Source: Nonomuraea angiospora
Lineage (GTDB): Bacteria; Actinomycetota; Actinomycetes; Streptosporangiales; Streptosporangiaceae
Direction: 5' to 3'
NCBI RefSeq assembly: GCF_014873145.1
Contig: NZ_JADBEK010000001.1
Span: forward strand, 5,766,001-5,830,000
Length of the DNA stretch: 64,000 nt
The notes below the pieces were generated by a model, which ran no database searches, was not told the DNA's origin, and saw only the letters and a program-made list of their open reading frames with translations. Of this stretch, positions 45,201 through 57,700 are shown piece after piece. The position numbers were made by a program, and so were the translations under genes. How positions within the stretch are numbered: the stretch's first letter is position 1; every line of letters begins with the position of its first letter.

Positions 45201-46539
45201 GATCACCGGCCGCCCGGCCCGCGCCGGCGGCGCGGCGGGCTCCTCCGGGACCTGCTCCACGATGACGTGCGCGTTGGTGCCGCTGATGCCGAAGGACGAG
45301 ACGCCCGCGCGGCGCGGCCTGCCGGTCTCCGGCCACGAGGTGGCCTCGGTGAGCAGCCGGACGGCGCCGGCGTCCCACGCGACGTGCGTCGTCGGCTCGT
45401 CCACGTGCAGGGTCTTCGGCAGCACGCCGTGCCGCATGGCCATCACCATCTTGATGACGCCCGCCACTCCGGCCGCGGCCTGGGTGTGGCCGAGGTTCGA
45501 CTTCACCGAGCCCAGGTAGAGTGGCCGGTCCTGCGGCCGGTCCTGGCCGTAGGTGGCGACGATGGCCTGCGCCTCGATCGGGTCGCCGAGGGTGGTGCCG
45601 GTGCCGTGGCCCTCGACGGCGTCGACGTCGGCGGCGCGCAGCCCCGCGTCGGCCAGCGTCTGCTCGATGAGCCGCTGCTGGGAGGGGCCGTTGGGGGCGG
45701 TGAGCCCGTAGCTGGCGCCGTCCTGGTTGATCGCGCTGCCGCGCACGACGGCCAGGATGGGGTGGCCGTTGCGGCGCGCGTCGGAGAGCCGCTCGACGAG
45801 CAGCATGCCCACGCCTTCCGCCCAGCCGGTGCCGTCGGCGGCCGCGGCGAACGACTTGCAGCGGCCATTGGCGGCCAGCCCGCGCTGGCGGCTGAAGTCG
45901 ACGAACACGGACGGGGTGGACAGCACGGTGACGCCGCCGGCCAGCGCGAGCGAGCACTCGCCGCGCCGCAGCGCCTGGATCGCCATGTGCAGCGCCACCA
46001 GCGAGGAGGAGCAGGCCGTGTCGAGGGTGACCGACGGGCCCTCGAACCCGAAGGTGTACGACACCCGCCCGGAGGCGACGCCGGCCGAGATCCCGGTGCC
46101 GACCAGGCCCTCCAGGTCGCTCGCCGGCTGCTGCAGGTGCATCCCGTAGTCGTGGTACATCAGGCCGACGTACACGCCGGTCTTGCTGCCGCGCAGCCCG
46201 GCCGGGTCGATGCCGGCGTGCTCCAGCGCCTCCCACGAGCTCTCCAGCAGCAGGCGCTGCTGGGGGTCCATGGCCACGGCCTCCCTGGGCGAGATGCTGA
46301 AGAACGCCGGGTCGAACGCGGTCGCGTCGTAGACGAAGCCGCCCTCGCGGGCGTACGTGGTGCCGGGGTGCTCGGGGTCCGGGTGGTAGAGCTCGTCCAG
46401 GTTCCAGTTGCGGTCGGAGGGGAACATCGACATCGCGTCGCCGCCCTCGGCCACCAGGTTCCACAGCTCGTCGGGGTTGGTGACGCCGCCGGGGAGCCGG
46501 CAGCTCATGCCGACGATGACGATCGGCTCCTCCTCACCG
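42282..46539 (-). other. PKS module, KS-AT(malonyl)-KR(inactive)-ACP
   Basis: The KR region (about 2870-3030) has lost the nucleotide motif (AGPLDDTA instead of GGTGxLG) and the Ser-Tyr-Asn set ([10 protein letters not shown] followed by RYEYF). It is also shorter than an active KR. A beta-keto group should remain, as tetramate formation needs. Confidence 0.88.
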
Positions 46540-49500
46540 GCCCGGGTCGTGGCGGAGGCGGCCGTCTGGGGCCCGTCGAGCAGGCGGTCGAGCAGATACC
46601 GGACCAGCTGGACGGGCGTCGGGTAGTCGAAGATCAGCGTGGCGGGCAGCCGCAGCCCGGTGGCCGCGTTCATCCTGTTGCGGAACTCGACGGCGGTCAG
46701 CGAGTCGAACCCGGCCTCGTTGAACGGGCGGTCCTGCTCCACGGCGCCGGCGTCGCGATAGCCGAGCACGGTCGCCACCTGGCCGAGCACCAGGTCGAGC
46801 AGCACCCTGGCGTGCTCGGCCGCGGGCATGCGGGCCAGGCGCTCGCGCAGCTCCGACGCGGCGGCCGGGTCGTCGCCCACCACCCGCCGCTTGGAGGTGG
46901 GGACGAGCTCCCGCAGGATCGTGGGCAGCGCCCCGAACTGGGCCGCCATCCGCAGCGCGGCGAACTCCAGCCGGATCGGCACCAGCGCCGCCCGGTCGGC
47001 GGCGCAGGCCGCGTCCAGCAGCGCGAGGCCGTCGGCGGTGGACAGCGGCGCGACCCCGGTGCGGGCCAGCCGCGCCCGGTCCGCCTCGCTGAGGGTGCCG
47101 GTCAGCCCGCTGTCCTGCTCCCACAGGCCCCAGGCCAGGGACAGGGCGGGCAGGCCGAGCCGCCCGCGCCACTGCGCGAGGGCGTCCACGAACGCGTTGG
47201 CGGCCGCGTAGTTGCCCTGGCCGGGGCCGCCGAAGACGCCGGCGGCCGACGAGAACAGCACGAACGCGGTCAGCGGCAGGTCCTTGGTCAGCTCGTGCAG
47301 GTTCAGCACGGCGTCGGCCTTGGCCCGCAGCACGTTGTCGATCCGCTCGGGCGTCAGCGCGGCCAGGACGCCGTCGTCCAGCGCGCCGGCCGTGTGGACG
47401 ACCCCGGTGAGCGGGTGCTCGTCCGGGATTGCGGCCAGCACGTCGGCCAGCGCCTGCCGGTCGGCGGCGTCGCAGGCGGTGACGGTCACGTCCGCGCCCA
47501 GCCCGGTCAGCTCGGCCATCAGGCCGGCCGCGCCGTCGGCGTGGGGGCCGCGCCGGCTGATCAGCACCAGCCGCCGTACCCCGTGCTCGTTCACCAGGTG
47601 ACGGGCGACGATCCCGCCCAGGGTGCCGGTACCGCCGGTGATCAGCACGGTCCCGTCGGGGGTCCACGTGCCGGGGCCGGCGGGCTCCACGGCGCGGTGC
47701 CGGGCCAGCCGCGGGACCAGGGCCTCGCCTTCGACCAGCGCGAGCTGGGGTTCGCCCGAGGCGAGGGCGGCGGGGACCGCCTGCCAGGACGCGTCCGTGC
47801 CGTCGACGTCGAGGAGGACGAACCGGCCGGGATTCTCCGACTGGGCCGAGCGGATCAGCCCCCATACGGCGGCGCCCGGCAGGTCGTCGCCGGTTGCTCC
47901 CTGGGTCAGGATGACCAGGGGCACGTCGGCGTACCGCTCCTGTTCGAGCCAGGACTGGGCGGCGGCCAGCACCTCGCCGGTCGCGGCGCGGGCGCCGGCG
48001 GCCGGGTCGTCGCCCGCGTACGGGGTGCAGACCAGGATCGCCAGGTCCGGCACGGGGCCGTCCGGGTCGAGGGCGTCCACCGGCAGGCCGAGCCGGGTGG
48101 CGTCGCCACCGGCGATCGCGTACCGGAGGCCGTCCCGGGCGGGGGCGGGCTGCGCGGGCACCCATTCGAGGGCGAACAGCGCGTCCCGCAGCGGGTCCGC
48201 GGCGGCCTTGAGGTCGGCGGCGGCCATCGCGCGCACGACCAGCGAGTCCACGGAGGCGACGGGCGCGCCGGTCGCGTCGGCCACCTCGATGCGGACCGCG
48301 TTCGCTCCCTCGGGCGCCAGCCGGACCCGTAAGGTGGCCGCGCCGGTGGCGGCCAGCCGCACGCCGGTCCAGGCGAAGGGCAGGACGGGCCCGGCGCCGT
48401 CCTGGGCGGGGAAGAAGTCGCCCACCGCGAGCGGCTGGATGGCCGCGTCGAGCAGCGCCGGGTGCAGCCCGAATCCGCCGGTCTCGGTCCCTTCCGGGAG
48501 CGCCACCTCGGCGAACAGCTCCCGGTCGCGCCGCCAGACGGCCCGCAGGCCGCGGAAGGCCGCGCCGTAGCCGACGCCGATGCCCTCCAGCAGCTCGTAG
48601 ACGTCGTCGGCGCCGACGGCGGTCGCGCCCGCGGGCGGCCACGACGGCTCGCCGAACGCCACGGCGCCGGTGTCCTTGGCGAGGAAGCCGGTGGCGTGCC
48701 TGGTCCAGGGCTCGTCGTCGAGCCGGGCGTGGATGGCCAGCGCCCGCCGCCCGTCCTCGTCGGGCGCCCCGACGGCCACCTGCACCTGGACGCCGCCGCG
48801 CTCGGGCAGGATCAGCGGTGCCTGCAGGGTCAGCTCTTCGAGCAGGTCGCAGCCGGCCTCGTCGCCCGCTCTGACGGCCAGCTCCACGAACGCGGTGCCG
48901 GGCAGCAGCACCTGGCCGTTGACCTGGTGGTCGGCCAGCCACGGGTGGGTCTTCAGCGAGAGCCTGCCGGTCAGCAGCACGCCCTCGCCGTCCGCGAGCG
49001 ACACCGCCGCCGCCAGCAGCGGGTGCCCGGCGGGGCCCATGCCGACCTCGGTGAGGTCGCCGTTGGACTGGACGGTCTTGGGCCAGTACGGCTCGCGCTC
49101 GAAGGCGTAGGTGGGCAGTTCGACCTGGGTCGGGCGGGCGGGCTCGTACACGCCGGTCCAGTCGATCTCCACGCCGCGTACCCACAGCTCGGCGGCGCTG
49201 GTCCACAACCTGCGCAGGCCACCGTCGTCGCGGCGCAGCGTGCCGCACGCCACCACGTCCTCGACCGTCTCCTGCACCGCCATCGTCAACACCGGATGGG
49301 CACTGACCTCGACGAACACCCCATGACCCTGCTCAGCCAGCGCCCGCACCGACGGCTCCAACCACACCGTCCGCCGCAGATTCTCGTACCAGTACGCGGC
49401 ATCCACCTCGGACCCGGTCAGCCAGCACTGCCGCACCGTCGAGTACCACGGCACCTCGCCCGCTCGCGGCTCCACCGGGGCCAGCAACCTCGCCAGCTCC

Positions 49501-51737
49501 TCCTCGATCGCCTCCACATGAGCCGAATGCGAGGCGTAATCCACCTCGATCCGCCGCGCCCGCACCCCCTGGGCCTCATAGCCGGCGATCAATTCCTCAA
49601 TGGCATCCGCATCGCCTGAGACCACCGTCGAAGACGGCCCGTTCACCGCCGCGATCGAAATCCGATCGCCCACTTCGACTTCCGAGGCCGGTAGCGGGAT
49701 CGACGCCATGCCGCCCTGCCCGGCCAGCGCGACGATCGCCTGGCTTCGCAACGCCACCACCCGGGCGCCATCCTCGAGCGACAGCGCACCCGCCACGACC
49801 GCGGCGGCGATCTCACCCTGAGAGTGACCCACCACGGCGGCCGGAGCCACCCCGAGCGAGCGCCACACCTCGGCCAGCGACACCATCACGGCCCACAACA
49901 CCGGCTGCACCACATCCACGCGGTCCAGACCCTCTTGATCGCGCAACACACCCGTGAGGGACCAGTCCACGAACTCCGACAGCGCCGCCTCACACTCCGC
50001 CATCCGCGCCGCGAACACCGGCGACTCATCCAGCAGTTCCACGCCCATGCCGAGCCACTGCGACCCCTGACCGGGAAAAACGAACACCGTCTTGCCGAGC
50101 GGCCCGGCCACACCCCGCACCGCGCCCTCGCCCAGACCGGCCAGCAGCTCCTCCCGGTCAGACCCGATCACCACCGCACGGTGGTCGAAGACCGAGCGGC
50201 CGAGCAACGACCAGCCCACGTCCACCGTTCCCTGGTCGGGATGCGACCGCGTCCACGAGGCCAGCCGTTCGGCCTGCCGCCGCAGCGCCTCGCCCGTCCT
50301 GGCCGAGAGCGTCCACGGCACGACGGGCAGCTCCCCGCCGGGTTCCGCGGGGGTCTCGGCGGGCGCCTCCTCCAGCACCACGTGCGCGTTCGTGCCGCTC
50401 ATGCCGAACGACGACACGCCGGCTCGGCGCGGCTCGCCGCCCGCGGGCCAGGGGCGGGCCTCGGTGAGCAGCTCCACCGCGCCCGCCGACCAGTCGATGT
50501 GCGGCGAGCGCTCCTCGGCGTGCAGCGTCGCGGGCAGGACGCCGTTGCGCATGGCCATGACCATCTTGATGACGCCCGCCGCGCCGGCGGCGGCCTGGGC
50601 GTGGCCGATGTTCGACTTGATCGATCCCAGCCACAGCGGCTGGTCCCGCTCCTGGCCGTAGGTCGCGAGCAGCGCCTGGGCCTCGATCGGGTCCCCCAGC
50701 GGGGTCCCCGTGCCGTGCGCCTCGACCGCGTCGACCTGGACGGGCGCGAGTCTGGCGTCGGCGAGCGCCTGGCGGATCACCCGCTGCTGGGAAGGGCCGT
50801 TAGGGGCGGTCAGGCCGTTGCTGGCGCCGTCCTGGTTGACCGCCGAGCCGCGGATGACCGCCAGCACCGGGTGTCCGTTGCGGCGGGCGTCCGACAGCCG
50901 CTCGACCAGGAGGATGCCGACGCCCTCGGCGAGCCCCATGCCGTCCGCCTCGGCGGAGAACGCCTTGGAACGGCCGTCCCTGGCCAGCCCGCGTACCCGG
51001 CTGAAGCCGATGAAGGTGCCCGGCGTGGACAGGACGGTCACGGCCCCCGCCAGCGCCAGCGAGCAGTCCCCGTTGCGCAGCGCCCGCACCGCCAGGTGCA
51101 GCGCCACCAGGGACGAGGAGCAGGCCGTGTCGATCGTGACGGCCGGTCCCTCCAGGCCCAGCGTGTACGAGACGCGGCCGGACACCACGCTCGTGGCGAC
51201 GCCGGTCATCAGGTAGCCCTGCAGCTCCGGCGGCGCCTGCATCATCATCGTGAGGAATTCGGGGCTGTTGGCGCCCACGAACACCCCGGTCCGGCTGCCG
51301 CGCAGCGCGGCCGGGTCGATGCCGGCCCGCTCGATCGCTTCCCATGAGGTTTCGAGCAGCAGCCGCTGCTGCGGGTCCATGGCCACGGCCTCGCGCGGCG
51401 AGACGCCGAAGAACGCGGCGTCGAAGGCGGTGGCGTCCCGCATGAAGCCGCCGTCCCGGACGTACGAGGTGCCGACCGCGTCGGGATCCGGGTTGTACAT
51501 CGACTCCAGGTCCCAGCCGCGGTCGTCCGGCATCCCGGAGACGGCGTCGGTGCGGTCGGACACGACCCGCCACAGGTCCTCGGGGCTCGCGATGTCGCCG
51601 GGGTATCGGCAGCCGATGCCGATGATGGCGATGGGCTCGTGGTCCTTGTCCTCGGCCGCCTGCAGCCGCTTCTTGCTGTCGTGGAGCTCGGTCGTCACGC
51701 GCTTGAGGTATTCGACGAGCTGCTCTTCTGTCGCCAT
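42282..51737 (-). CDS. Two-module type I PKS, probable last PKS of the tetramate line
   Basis: 3151 aa. An N-terminal coiled-coil docking helix (about 1-33, with YLKRVTTEL) is followed by KS-AT-DH-KR-ACP and KS-AT-(dead KR)-ACP. First module: KS Cys206, AT GHSQGE (Ser639) and YASH (from 734) for methylmalonyl, DH His937, B-type KR Tyr1510, ACP Ser1679. Second module: KS Cys1909, AT GHSIGE (Ser2354) and HAFH (from 2455) for malonyl, and a degenerate KR. Its ACP has GFSSM (Ser3109) where GFDSL is usual. The protein stops right after this ACP with no thioesterase and no docking tail. This fits hand-off of a beta-ketoacyl chain to the separate C-A-PCP protein. It starts 34 bases after the 3625-aa PKS gene. 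Confidence 0.94.
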   Translation of the reverse strand: MATEEQLVEYLKRVTTELHDSKKRLQAAEDKDHEPIAIIGIGCRYPGDIASPEDLWRVVSDRTDAVSGMPDDRGWDLESMYNPDPDAVGTSYVRDGGFMRDATAFDAAFFGVSPREAVAMDPQQRLLLETSWEAIERAGIDPAALRGSRTGVFVGANSPEFLTMMMQAPPELQGYLMTGVATSVVSGRVSYTLGLEGPAVTIDTACSSSLVALHLAVRALRNGDCSLALAGAVTVLSTPGTFIGFSRVRGLARDGRSKAFSAEADGMGLAEGVGILLVERLSDARRNGHPVLAVIRGSAVNQDGASNGLTAPNGPSQQRVIRQALADARLAPVQVDAVEAHGTGTPLGDPIEAQALLATYGQERDQPLWLGSIKSNIGHAQAAAGAAGVIKMVMAMRNGVLPATLHAEERSPHIDWSAGAVELLTEARPWPAGGEPRRAGVSSFGMSGTNAHVVLEEAPAETPAEPGGELPVVPWTLSARTGEALRRQAERLASWTRSHPDQGTVDVGWSLLGRSVFDHRAVVIGSDREELLAGLGEGAVRGVAGPLGKTVFVFPGQGSQWLGMGVELLDESPVFAARMAECEAALSEFVDWSLTGVLRDQEGLDRVDVVQPVLWAVMVSLAEVWRSLGVAPAAVVGHSQGEIAAAVVAGALSLEDGARVVALRSQAIVALAGQGGMASIPLPASEVEVGDRISIAAVNGPSSTVVSGDADAIEELIAGYEAQGVRARRIEVDYASHSAHVEAIEEELARLLAPVEPRAGEVPWYSTVRQCWLTGSEVDAAYWYENLRRTVWLEPSVRALAEQGHGVFVEVSAHPVLTMAVQETVEDVVACGTLRRDDGGLRRLWTSAAELWVRGVEIDWTGVYEPARPTQVELPTYAFEREPYWPKTVQSNGDLTEVGMGPAGHPLLAAAVSLADGEGVLLTGRLSLKTHPWLADHQVNGQVLLPGTAFVELAVRAGDEAGCDLLEELTLQAPLILPERGGVQVQVAVGAPDEDGRRALAIHARLDDEPWTRHATGFLAKDTGAVAFGEPSWPPAGATAVGADDVYELLEGIGVGYGAAFRGLRAVWRRDRELFAEVALPEGTETGGFGLHPALLDAAIQPLAVGDFFPAQDGAGPVLPFAWTGVRLAATGAATLRVRLAPEGANAVRIEVADATGAPVASVDSLVVRAMAAADLKAAADPLRDALFALEWVPAQPAPARDGLRYAIAGGDATRLGLPVDALDPDGPVPDLAILVCTPYAGDDPAAGARAATGEVLAAAQSWLEQERYADVPLVILTQGATGDDLPGAAVWGLIRSAQSENPGRFVLLDVDGTDASWQAVPAALASGEPQLALVEGEALVPRLARHRAVEPAGPGTWTPDGTVLITGGTGTLGGIVARHLVNEHGVRRLVLISRRGPHADGAAGLMAELTGLGADVTVTACDAADRQALADVLAAIPDEHPLTGVVHTAGALDDGVLAALTPERIDNVLRAKADAVLNLHELTKDLPLTAFVLFSSAAGVFGGPGQGNYAAANAFVDALAQWRGRLGLPALSLAWGLWEQDSGLTGTLSEADRARLARTGVAPLSTADGLALLDAACAADRAALVPIRLEFAALRMAAQFGALPTILRELVPTSKRRVVGDDPAAASELRERLARMPAAEHARVLLDLVLGQVATVLGYRDAGAVEQDRPFNEAGFDSLTAVEFRNRMNAATGLRLPATLIFDYPTPVQLVRYLLDRLLDGPQTAASATTRAGEEEPIVIVGMSCRLPGGVTNPDELWNLVAEGGDAMSMFPSDRNWNLDELYHPDPEHPGTTYAREGGFVYDATAFDPAFFSISPREAVAMDPQQRLLLESSWEALEHAGIDPAGLRGSKTGVYVGLMYHDYGMHLQQPASDLEGLVGTGISAGVASGRVSYTFGFEGPSVTLDTACSSSLVALHMAIQALRRGECSLALAGGVTVLSTPSVFVDFSRQRGLAANGRCKSFAAAADGTGWAEGVGMLLVERLSDARRNGHPILAVVRGSAINQDGASYGLTAPNGPSQQRLIEQTLADAGLRAADVDAVEGHGTGTTLGDPIEAQAIVATYGQDRPQDRPLYLGSVKSNLGHTQAAAGVAGVIKMVMAMRHGVLPKTLHVDEPTTHVAWDAGAVRLLTEATSWPETGRPRRAGVSSFGISGTNAHVIVEQVPEEPAAPPARAGRPVIPWVLSAKTQDALKAQARRLREHLAARPGRPVADLAWSLATTRSSFKRRLVVLGTTSGELAAGLESAIEGTAADNVITGSAARGRTAYLFTGQGSQRPAMGEELYAAYPEYAAAFDAVCARFDRHLDRPLREVITGDADLLTQTRYTQAALFAVEVALFRVLEAWGVRPDYLAGHSIGEIAAAHVAGVLSLDDAVTLVAARGRLMQALPPGGAMVSVRGATEEEVLPLLAGYEERVGIASLNGPASLVLSGDETSVLELAERLARRGCKTKRLAVSHAFHSPLMEPALEEFVSVARGLDFRPPTIPVVSNVTGELATDDELTSPEYWARHLRQAVRFCDGVRTLRDQGVSTFLELGPDAVLSAMVEDCLDGWSGVAAPVLRRDRAEATTLVEALARAHANGVGVDWGAVIGTGSPVPLPTYPFQRQRYWPDPPRHEEAEGPGQELWDAVARGDRDGLLAVLGLRGGATLDELLPALARLRGQDGADHADVRYQLGWHPLTDLPAPALRGTWLVVAPDGAGPDETPAGAAPGETRAGTAPGETPAQLLAAGLAAHGADTVRLSAMPDSDGGVAGVVCLLPEGATAPALPSGSAPVWFLTQGAIQVAPSDPLAGPQAARDWGDLRARLDEQTGQGRGGLIDLPGRLDEQVMRRLCGVLSGLTGENEVAVRSGGAFARRLRPAPPRGAPTGREWRPGGTVLVAGPLDDTAAELARWAARNGADEVVLTQPHAGLESEPGVVVRAVGGRLPAGRVTAVVCTTAEAAYALDKPARAADVPVFLMLAPAHAAWGGDGAGRYEYFTALADERLASGQPALAVAAGLEEPADAVRAVRQALRQGDRALVVADPDWAALAAAGPARLLEEIPQAADRQIGPDGVVDGIAAFRRLLSDSPADEHHGILLDVVRGQAAAILQLPLPDAVERDAEFFELGFSSMAAVELRNRLVELTGIEVAADAIYDYPTPAELAEHLLAEAVS
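43572..43642. repeat. 27-base tandem repeat in the dead KR region
   Basis: Two and a half in-frame copies of a 27-base unit (G-E-T-x-A-G-x-A-P) lie at the start of the KR structural part of the last PKS module. This is consistent with relaxed constraint on an inactive domain. Confidence 0.75.
46540..51640 (-). other. PKS module, KS-AT(methylmalonyl)-DH-KR(B)-ACP
   Basis: Adds an alpha-methyl alkene unit, C(CH3)=CH. The DH second motif has LLDAAIQ, where Gln replaces His, a common active variant. The KR has LDD (TAGALDD). The AT cassette is nearly the same as that of the reducing module in the neighbouring 3625-aa PKS. Confidence 0.9.
49171..50225. repeat. Methylmalonyl AT cassette, copy 1
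   Basis: Nearly identical to 55604-56646 over about 1 kb, covering the GHSQGE and YASH motifs. The match ends sharply on both sides, with two small in-frame differences inside. Confidence 0.88.
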
Positions 51738-51771
51738 GTGTGCTGCCTTCCTAGCCTTCGGTGACGCCTGC

Positions 51772-54700
51772 TCAGGAGAGTCCGAACTCGCTGTCGATGA
51801 AACTGATGATCTCGTCGGCCGTGGCCGAGCTGAGCTGGCCGGCCACGTCGTCGGCGGTGGCGCCGGCTTCTTGGTGCCGTTCCTTCCAGGAGAAGACCAG
51901 CTGTTCGAGCCGGGCGGTGATCTCCCCGGCGGTGGCGCATTCGGCCGCCATGACGGCCAGCCTGGCCTCGATCCGGTCGAGCTCGGCCAGGACCTGCTGT
52001 TCGGCGCTGAGCGCGGGTGGCGCCAGCTCCTCCAGCAGGTGCCCGGCCAGCGCGGCGGCGTTGGGGTAGTCGAAGATCAGGGAGACGGGCAGCCGCAGTC
52101 CCGAGACCGCCTTGAGCCGGTTGCGCAGCTCCACGGCGGTCAGCGAGTCGAAGCCGAGGTCCTTGAACGCCCGTCCCGGTTCGACGGACTCCGGCCCGGC
52201 GAAGCCGAGCACGGCGGCCACGTGGCCGCGTACCAGGTCGAGGAGCATCGGAGCCCGCTCCGCCTCCGGCAGGGCGGCCAGCCGGTCGGTGAGCGAGTCG
52301 CCGAGGGGCGTCTCCGCCGCCAGCACGCGGCGCGTGGAGATGCGTACCAGGCCGCGGAAGAGCGGGTGGCCGAACCCCTTGGCCGCGCCCGCGCGCAGCG
52401 TGGCGAGATCCAGGTGGATCGGCACGAGCGCCGCCTCGTCCACGCTCAGCGCCCGGTCGAACAGGCCGAGGCCCTCTTCGAGGCCGAGCGCGCCCATGCC
52501 GGACCGGCTCAGCCTGCTCAGGTCGGCCTCGTCCAGGTGGCCGGTCATGCCGCTGCCGCTCTGCGGCGACCACAGGCCCCAGGCCAGGGAGGTCGCCGCC
52601 AGCCCGCGGGCGCGGCGGTGCTGGGCGAGCGCGTCCAGAAACGTGTTCGCCGCGGCGTAGTTGCCCTGGCCGGGGCTGCCGAGGATGCCCGCGGCGCCCG
52701 AATACAGGATGAACTGCGCCAGATCGAGATCGGCGGTCAGCTCGTGTAGGTTGGCCGCCGCGGTCACCTTCGGGCGCATGACAGCCTCGACGCGCTCCGG
52801 CGTGAGCGAGGAGATCATCCCGTCGTCGAGCACGCCGGCCGTGCTGACGACCCCGGTCAGCGGATGCTCGGCGGGGATGCTCGCGAGCAGCGCGGCGAGG
52901 GCGTCGCGGTCGGCGGCGTCGCAGGCGGCGACCGTCACGGTGGCGCCGAGCCCGGTCAGCTCCGCCTCCAGCGCCGCCGCGCCGCCGGCGTCGGGGCCGC
53001 GCCGGCTGGCCAGGACCAGGTGCCGCACGCCGTGCTCGGTGACCAGGCGCCTGGCGGCCAGGGCGCCGAGCGCGCCGGTGCCGCCGGTGACGAGCACGGT
53101 GCCCTCGGGGTCGAGGGCGGGCGGCGCGGTCAGCACGACCTTTCCGATGTGGCGGGCCTGGGCGACATACCGGAACGCGTCGGGGGCGCGGCGGACGTCC
53201 CACGTGCTGATCGGCGGGAGCCGGAGCGCGCCCCGCGCGAACAGGGCGGCGATGTCGGCCAGGATCTCGCCGGTGCGCGCCGGGCCGAGCAGGGTGAGGT
53301 CGAAGTTCTGGTAGCGGACCGAGGGCAGCCCGGCCGGGTCCCGTACGTCCGTCTTGCCCATCTCGATGAAGCGCCCGCCCGGCCGCAGCAGGCCCAGGGA
53401 GGCGTCCACGAACTCGCCCGCGAGGGAGTTGAGCACGACGTCCACGCCGGGGGCGAAGGTCCGCGCGAACTCCAGCGTCCGGGACGAGGCGATGCGCTCG
53501 GCGGGGACGCCCAGCTCGCGTACCGCGTCCCATTTGCTCTCGCTGGCGGTGCCGTAGACCTCGGCGCCCAGGTGGTGCGCGAGCTGCACGGCGGCCGTGC
53601 CCACGCCGCCCGCGGCGGCGTGGACGAGCAGCGCCTCGCCCGCCTGGAGCCCGGCCAGGTCCACCAGGGCGTGGTACGCGGTGACGAAGGCGATCGGCAC
53701 GGACGCCGCCTGGGCGAACGTCCACTCGTCCGGGATGCGGGCGAGCAGCCGGTGGTCGGTGACCGCCTCCCGGGCGAAGCCGTCGACGATGCCCATCACC
53801 CGGTCGCCGGGCGCGAGCGTGGTGACGTCGCCGGCCACCTCGATGACGACGCCGGCGCCCTCGCCGCCCATCGGCGCGTCGCCCGGATACATGTCCAGGG
53901 CGATCAGCACGTCGCGGAAGTTCAGGCCCATGGCCTTGGTGCTGATGCGGACCTGGCCGGGCGCGAGCGCCGCCGACGGGGTGGGCAGCAGCGCGAGGTC
54001 GTCGAGCGTGCCGCGGGTGGTGACGTCCAGCCGCCAGTTCGCGGCCCCGGCCGGCGGGGTCAGCGCGCCGTCGGCCCCGGGCCGGGCCAGGCGGGGCGCG
54101 TACGGCGTCCCCTGCCTGATCGCGAGCTGTGCCTCGCCCGTCGCGAGCGCGGCGGGCAGCGCCCGGCAGGAGTCGGCGTCACGGTCGAGGTCGAGGACGA
54201 CGACCCGTTCGGGGCTCTCCGACTGCGCGGACCTGACCAGGCCCCAGACCCCGGCGTTGACCAGGTCCGGCACCTCGTCCTCGGCCGTGGTCGCGACCGC
54301 GCCGCGGGTGAGGAGGACGAGCCTGGAGGCGGGGAAGCCCTCCTCGGCCAGCCAGGTCTGCAGCAGCTCCAGCACCTGGCAGGTCCGGTCGGCGACCGCC
54401 GCGGCCAGATCGGGCCCCGGTTCGCCGTCCAGCGGGACGACCACCCATTCGGGCACCGATCCGGCGGCCAGGAGTTCGGCCAGGCCGGCGTGCGCGGCCG
54501 CGTCGATCCCGGCGGCCGCCAGCTCGGACGGGTCGCCGATGACGGCCCATCGCTGCTCGCCCGCGGGTTCGCCGGCGGGCACCGGCGCCCATTCGAGCGT
54601 GTAGAGCGAGTCCTCTCCGGCCGCGCGCTGCTCGGCGCCGAGGTCGGCGGGCAGCGGGCGCAGGATCAGCGAGTCCACGTGCGCGACGGGCACGCCGGTG

Positions 54701-57700
54701 GCGTCGGTGACGGCGAGCGTCACGTCGTCGGTGCCGCGAGGGGTGAGCCGGACGCGGATCGAGGTCGCGCCGGTCGCGTGCAGCCGCACGCCGGTCCAGG
54801 CGAACGGCATCCGCGGCCCGTCCTCGGCGGTGGCCGCGTCGAGCGCGACGCTGTGCAGCGCGGCGTCGAGCAGCGCCGGGTGCAGCCCGAATCCGCCGGT
54901 CTCGGTCCCTTCCGGCAGCGCCACCTCGGCGAACAGCTCCTGGTCGCGCTTCCAGGCCGCCTTCAGGCCCTGGAACGTGGGTCCGTAGCCCAAGCCGACC
55001 GCGCCGAGCCAGTCGTACAGGCCGGTCATCGGGAGCGGCTGCGCGCCCTCGGGCGGCCAAGCGGCCGTCTCCTGGGCGGGCGGCGCGGCGGCCTCCGGCG
55101 CGAGCACGCCGGTGGCGTGGCAGGTCCACGGGTCGTCGGCGGCTCCGCCGTCGGGCCGGGTGTGGACGGTGAGCTGCCGACGCCCGTCCTCGTAGGGGGC
55201 GCCGACGGCCAGCTGGAGCTGGACCGCGCCGCGCTCGGGCACGATGAGCGGTGCTTGCAGGGTGAGCTCTTCGAGCAGGTCGCAGCCGGCCTCGTCGCCC
55301 GCTCTGACGGCCAGCTCCACGAACGCGGTGCCGGGCAGCAGCACCTGGCCGTTGACCTGGTGGTCGGCCAGCCACGGGTGGGTCTTCAGCGAGAGCCTGC
55401 CGGTCAGCAGCACGCCGTCGGCGTCGGCCAGCGAGACGGCGGCGGCGAGGAGGGGGTGTCCGACCGCCCCGAGCCCGGCGGCGCCGACGTCACCCGCGCT
55501 CGCGGTGCGCTCCTCGAGCCAGAAGTGCTGGTGTTGGAAGGCGTAGGTCGGCAGGTCGACCGTCCGGGGGGCGAAGGGCTCCAGCGCCCGCGCCCAATCG
55601 ACGTTCACGCCGCGTACCCACAGCTCGGCGGCGCTGGTCCACAACCTGCGCAGGCCGCCGTCGTCGCGGCGCAGCGTGCCACAGGCCAGAACGTCCTCGA
55701 CCGTCTCCTGCACCGCCATCGTCAACACCGGATGCGCACTGACCTCAACGAACACCCCATGACCCTGCTCGGCCAGCGCCCGCACCGACGGCTCCAGCCA
55801 CACCGTCCGCCGCAGATTCTCGTACCAGTACGCGGCGTCCACTTCGGTCCCGGTCAGCCAGCACTGCCGCACCGTCGAGTACCACGGCACCTCGCCTGCT
55901 TGCGGGGTCACCGGGGCCAGCAGCCTCGCCAGCTCCTCCTCGATCGCCTCGACATGAGCCGAATGCGAGGCGTAGTCCACCTCGATCCGCCGCGCCCGCG
56001 CCGTGTCATACCGAGCCAGGAACTCCTCGATGGCATCCGCATCACCAGACACCACCGTCGAAGAAGGACCATTCACGGCCGCGATCGAGATCCGGTCGTC
56101 GACCGCCACCTCCGAGGCCGGTAGCGGGATGGATGCCATGCCGCCCTGCCCGGCCAGCGCCACGATGGCCTGGCTTCGCAGTGCCACCACCCGCGCGCCG
56201 TCCCGAAGCGACAGCGCGCCCGCCACGACCGCAGCGGCGATCTCACCCTGCGAATGGCCCACCACCGCAGCCGGGACCACCCCGAGCGAGCGCCACACCT
56301 CGGCCAGCGACACCATCACGGCCCACAACACCGGCTGCACCACATCCACGCGGTCCAGACCCTCTTGACCGCGCAACACACCGGTGAGAGACCAGTCCAC
56401 GAACTCCGACAGCGCCGCCTCACACTCCGCCATCCGCGCCGCGAACACCGGCGACTCATCCAGCAGCTCCACCCCCATGCCGAGCCACTGCGACCCCTGA
56501 CCGGGAAAAACGAACACCGTCTTGCCGAGCGGACCCGCCACACCCCGCACCGCGCCCTCGCCCAGCAGCTCCTCCCGGTCAGCGCCGAGCACCACCGCAC
56601 GGTGATCGAAGACCGAGCGGCCGAGCAACGACCAGCCCACGTCCACCGGCCGGACCCCGGCCACCGCATCGGCCAACCGGCCCGCCTGGGCCCGCAACGC
56701 CTCCGCGCTACGGCCCGACAGCACCCACGGCACCACCGGCGGCCCGTCAACGGGCTCGGGCTCCTCGTCCGTGCCCGGCACCTGCTCGATGATCACGTGG
56801 GCGTTGGTGCCGCTGATGCCGAAGGAGGAGACTGCGGCGCGGCGCGGGCGGTCCTGAACGTCCCACGGCCGGGCCTCGGTCAGCAGTTCGACGGCCCCGG
56901 CCGACCAGTCCACGTGCGGGGACGGCTCGTCCACGTGCAACGTCCGCGGCAGCAGCCCGTGGCGCATGGCCATGACCATCTTGATGACCCCGGCCACACC
57001 TGCGGCGGCCTGGGTGTGGCCGATGTTCGACTTGACCGAGCCCAGCCACAGCGGCTGGTCCCGCTCCTGGCCGTAGGTGGCGATCAGGGCCTGGGCCTCG
57101 ATCGGGTCGCCCAGCGTCGTGCCCGTGCCGTGCGCCTCGACCACGTCCACCTCGGCGCCCGACAGCCCGGCGTTGGCCAGCGCCTGGCGGATCACCCGCT
57201 GCTGGGAGGGGCCGTTCGGCGCGGTCAGGCCGTTGCTGGCACCGTCCTGGTTGATCGCCGAGCCCTTGACGACCGCCAGCACCGGGTGCCCGTTGCGGCG
57301 GGCGTCCGACAGCCGCTCCACCAGCAGCATGCCGACGCCCTCCGACAGGGCGAACCCGTCCGCCGCACCGGCGAAGGGCTTGCACCTCCCGTCCCGGGCG
57401 AGCGCGCCCTGCAGGCTGAAGCCGATGAAGCCGAGCGGGGTGCACATCACGGTGACGCCGCCGGCCAGCGCCAGGTCGCAGTCGCCGTTCCGCAGTGCCT
57501 GTGCCGCCAGGTGCAGCGCCACCAGCGACGACGAGCAGGCCGTGTCCACTGTCACCGCGGGCCCTTCGAGCCCCAGCGCGTACGCGACCCGGCCGGACGC
57601 GATGCTGCTCAGCGTGCCGGTGACCAGGTGCCCCACGGATTCCAGCGGGACCTGGTCGGAGTGGCGGCCGTACTCCTCGTAGGCCGCGCCGACGAAGACG

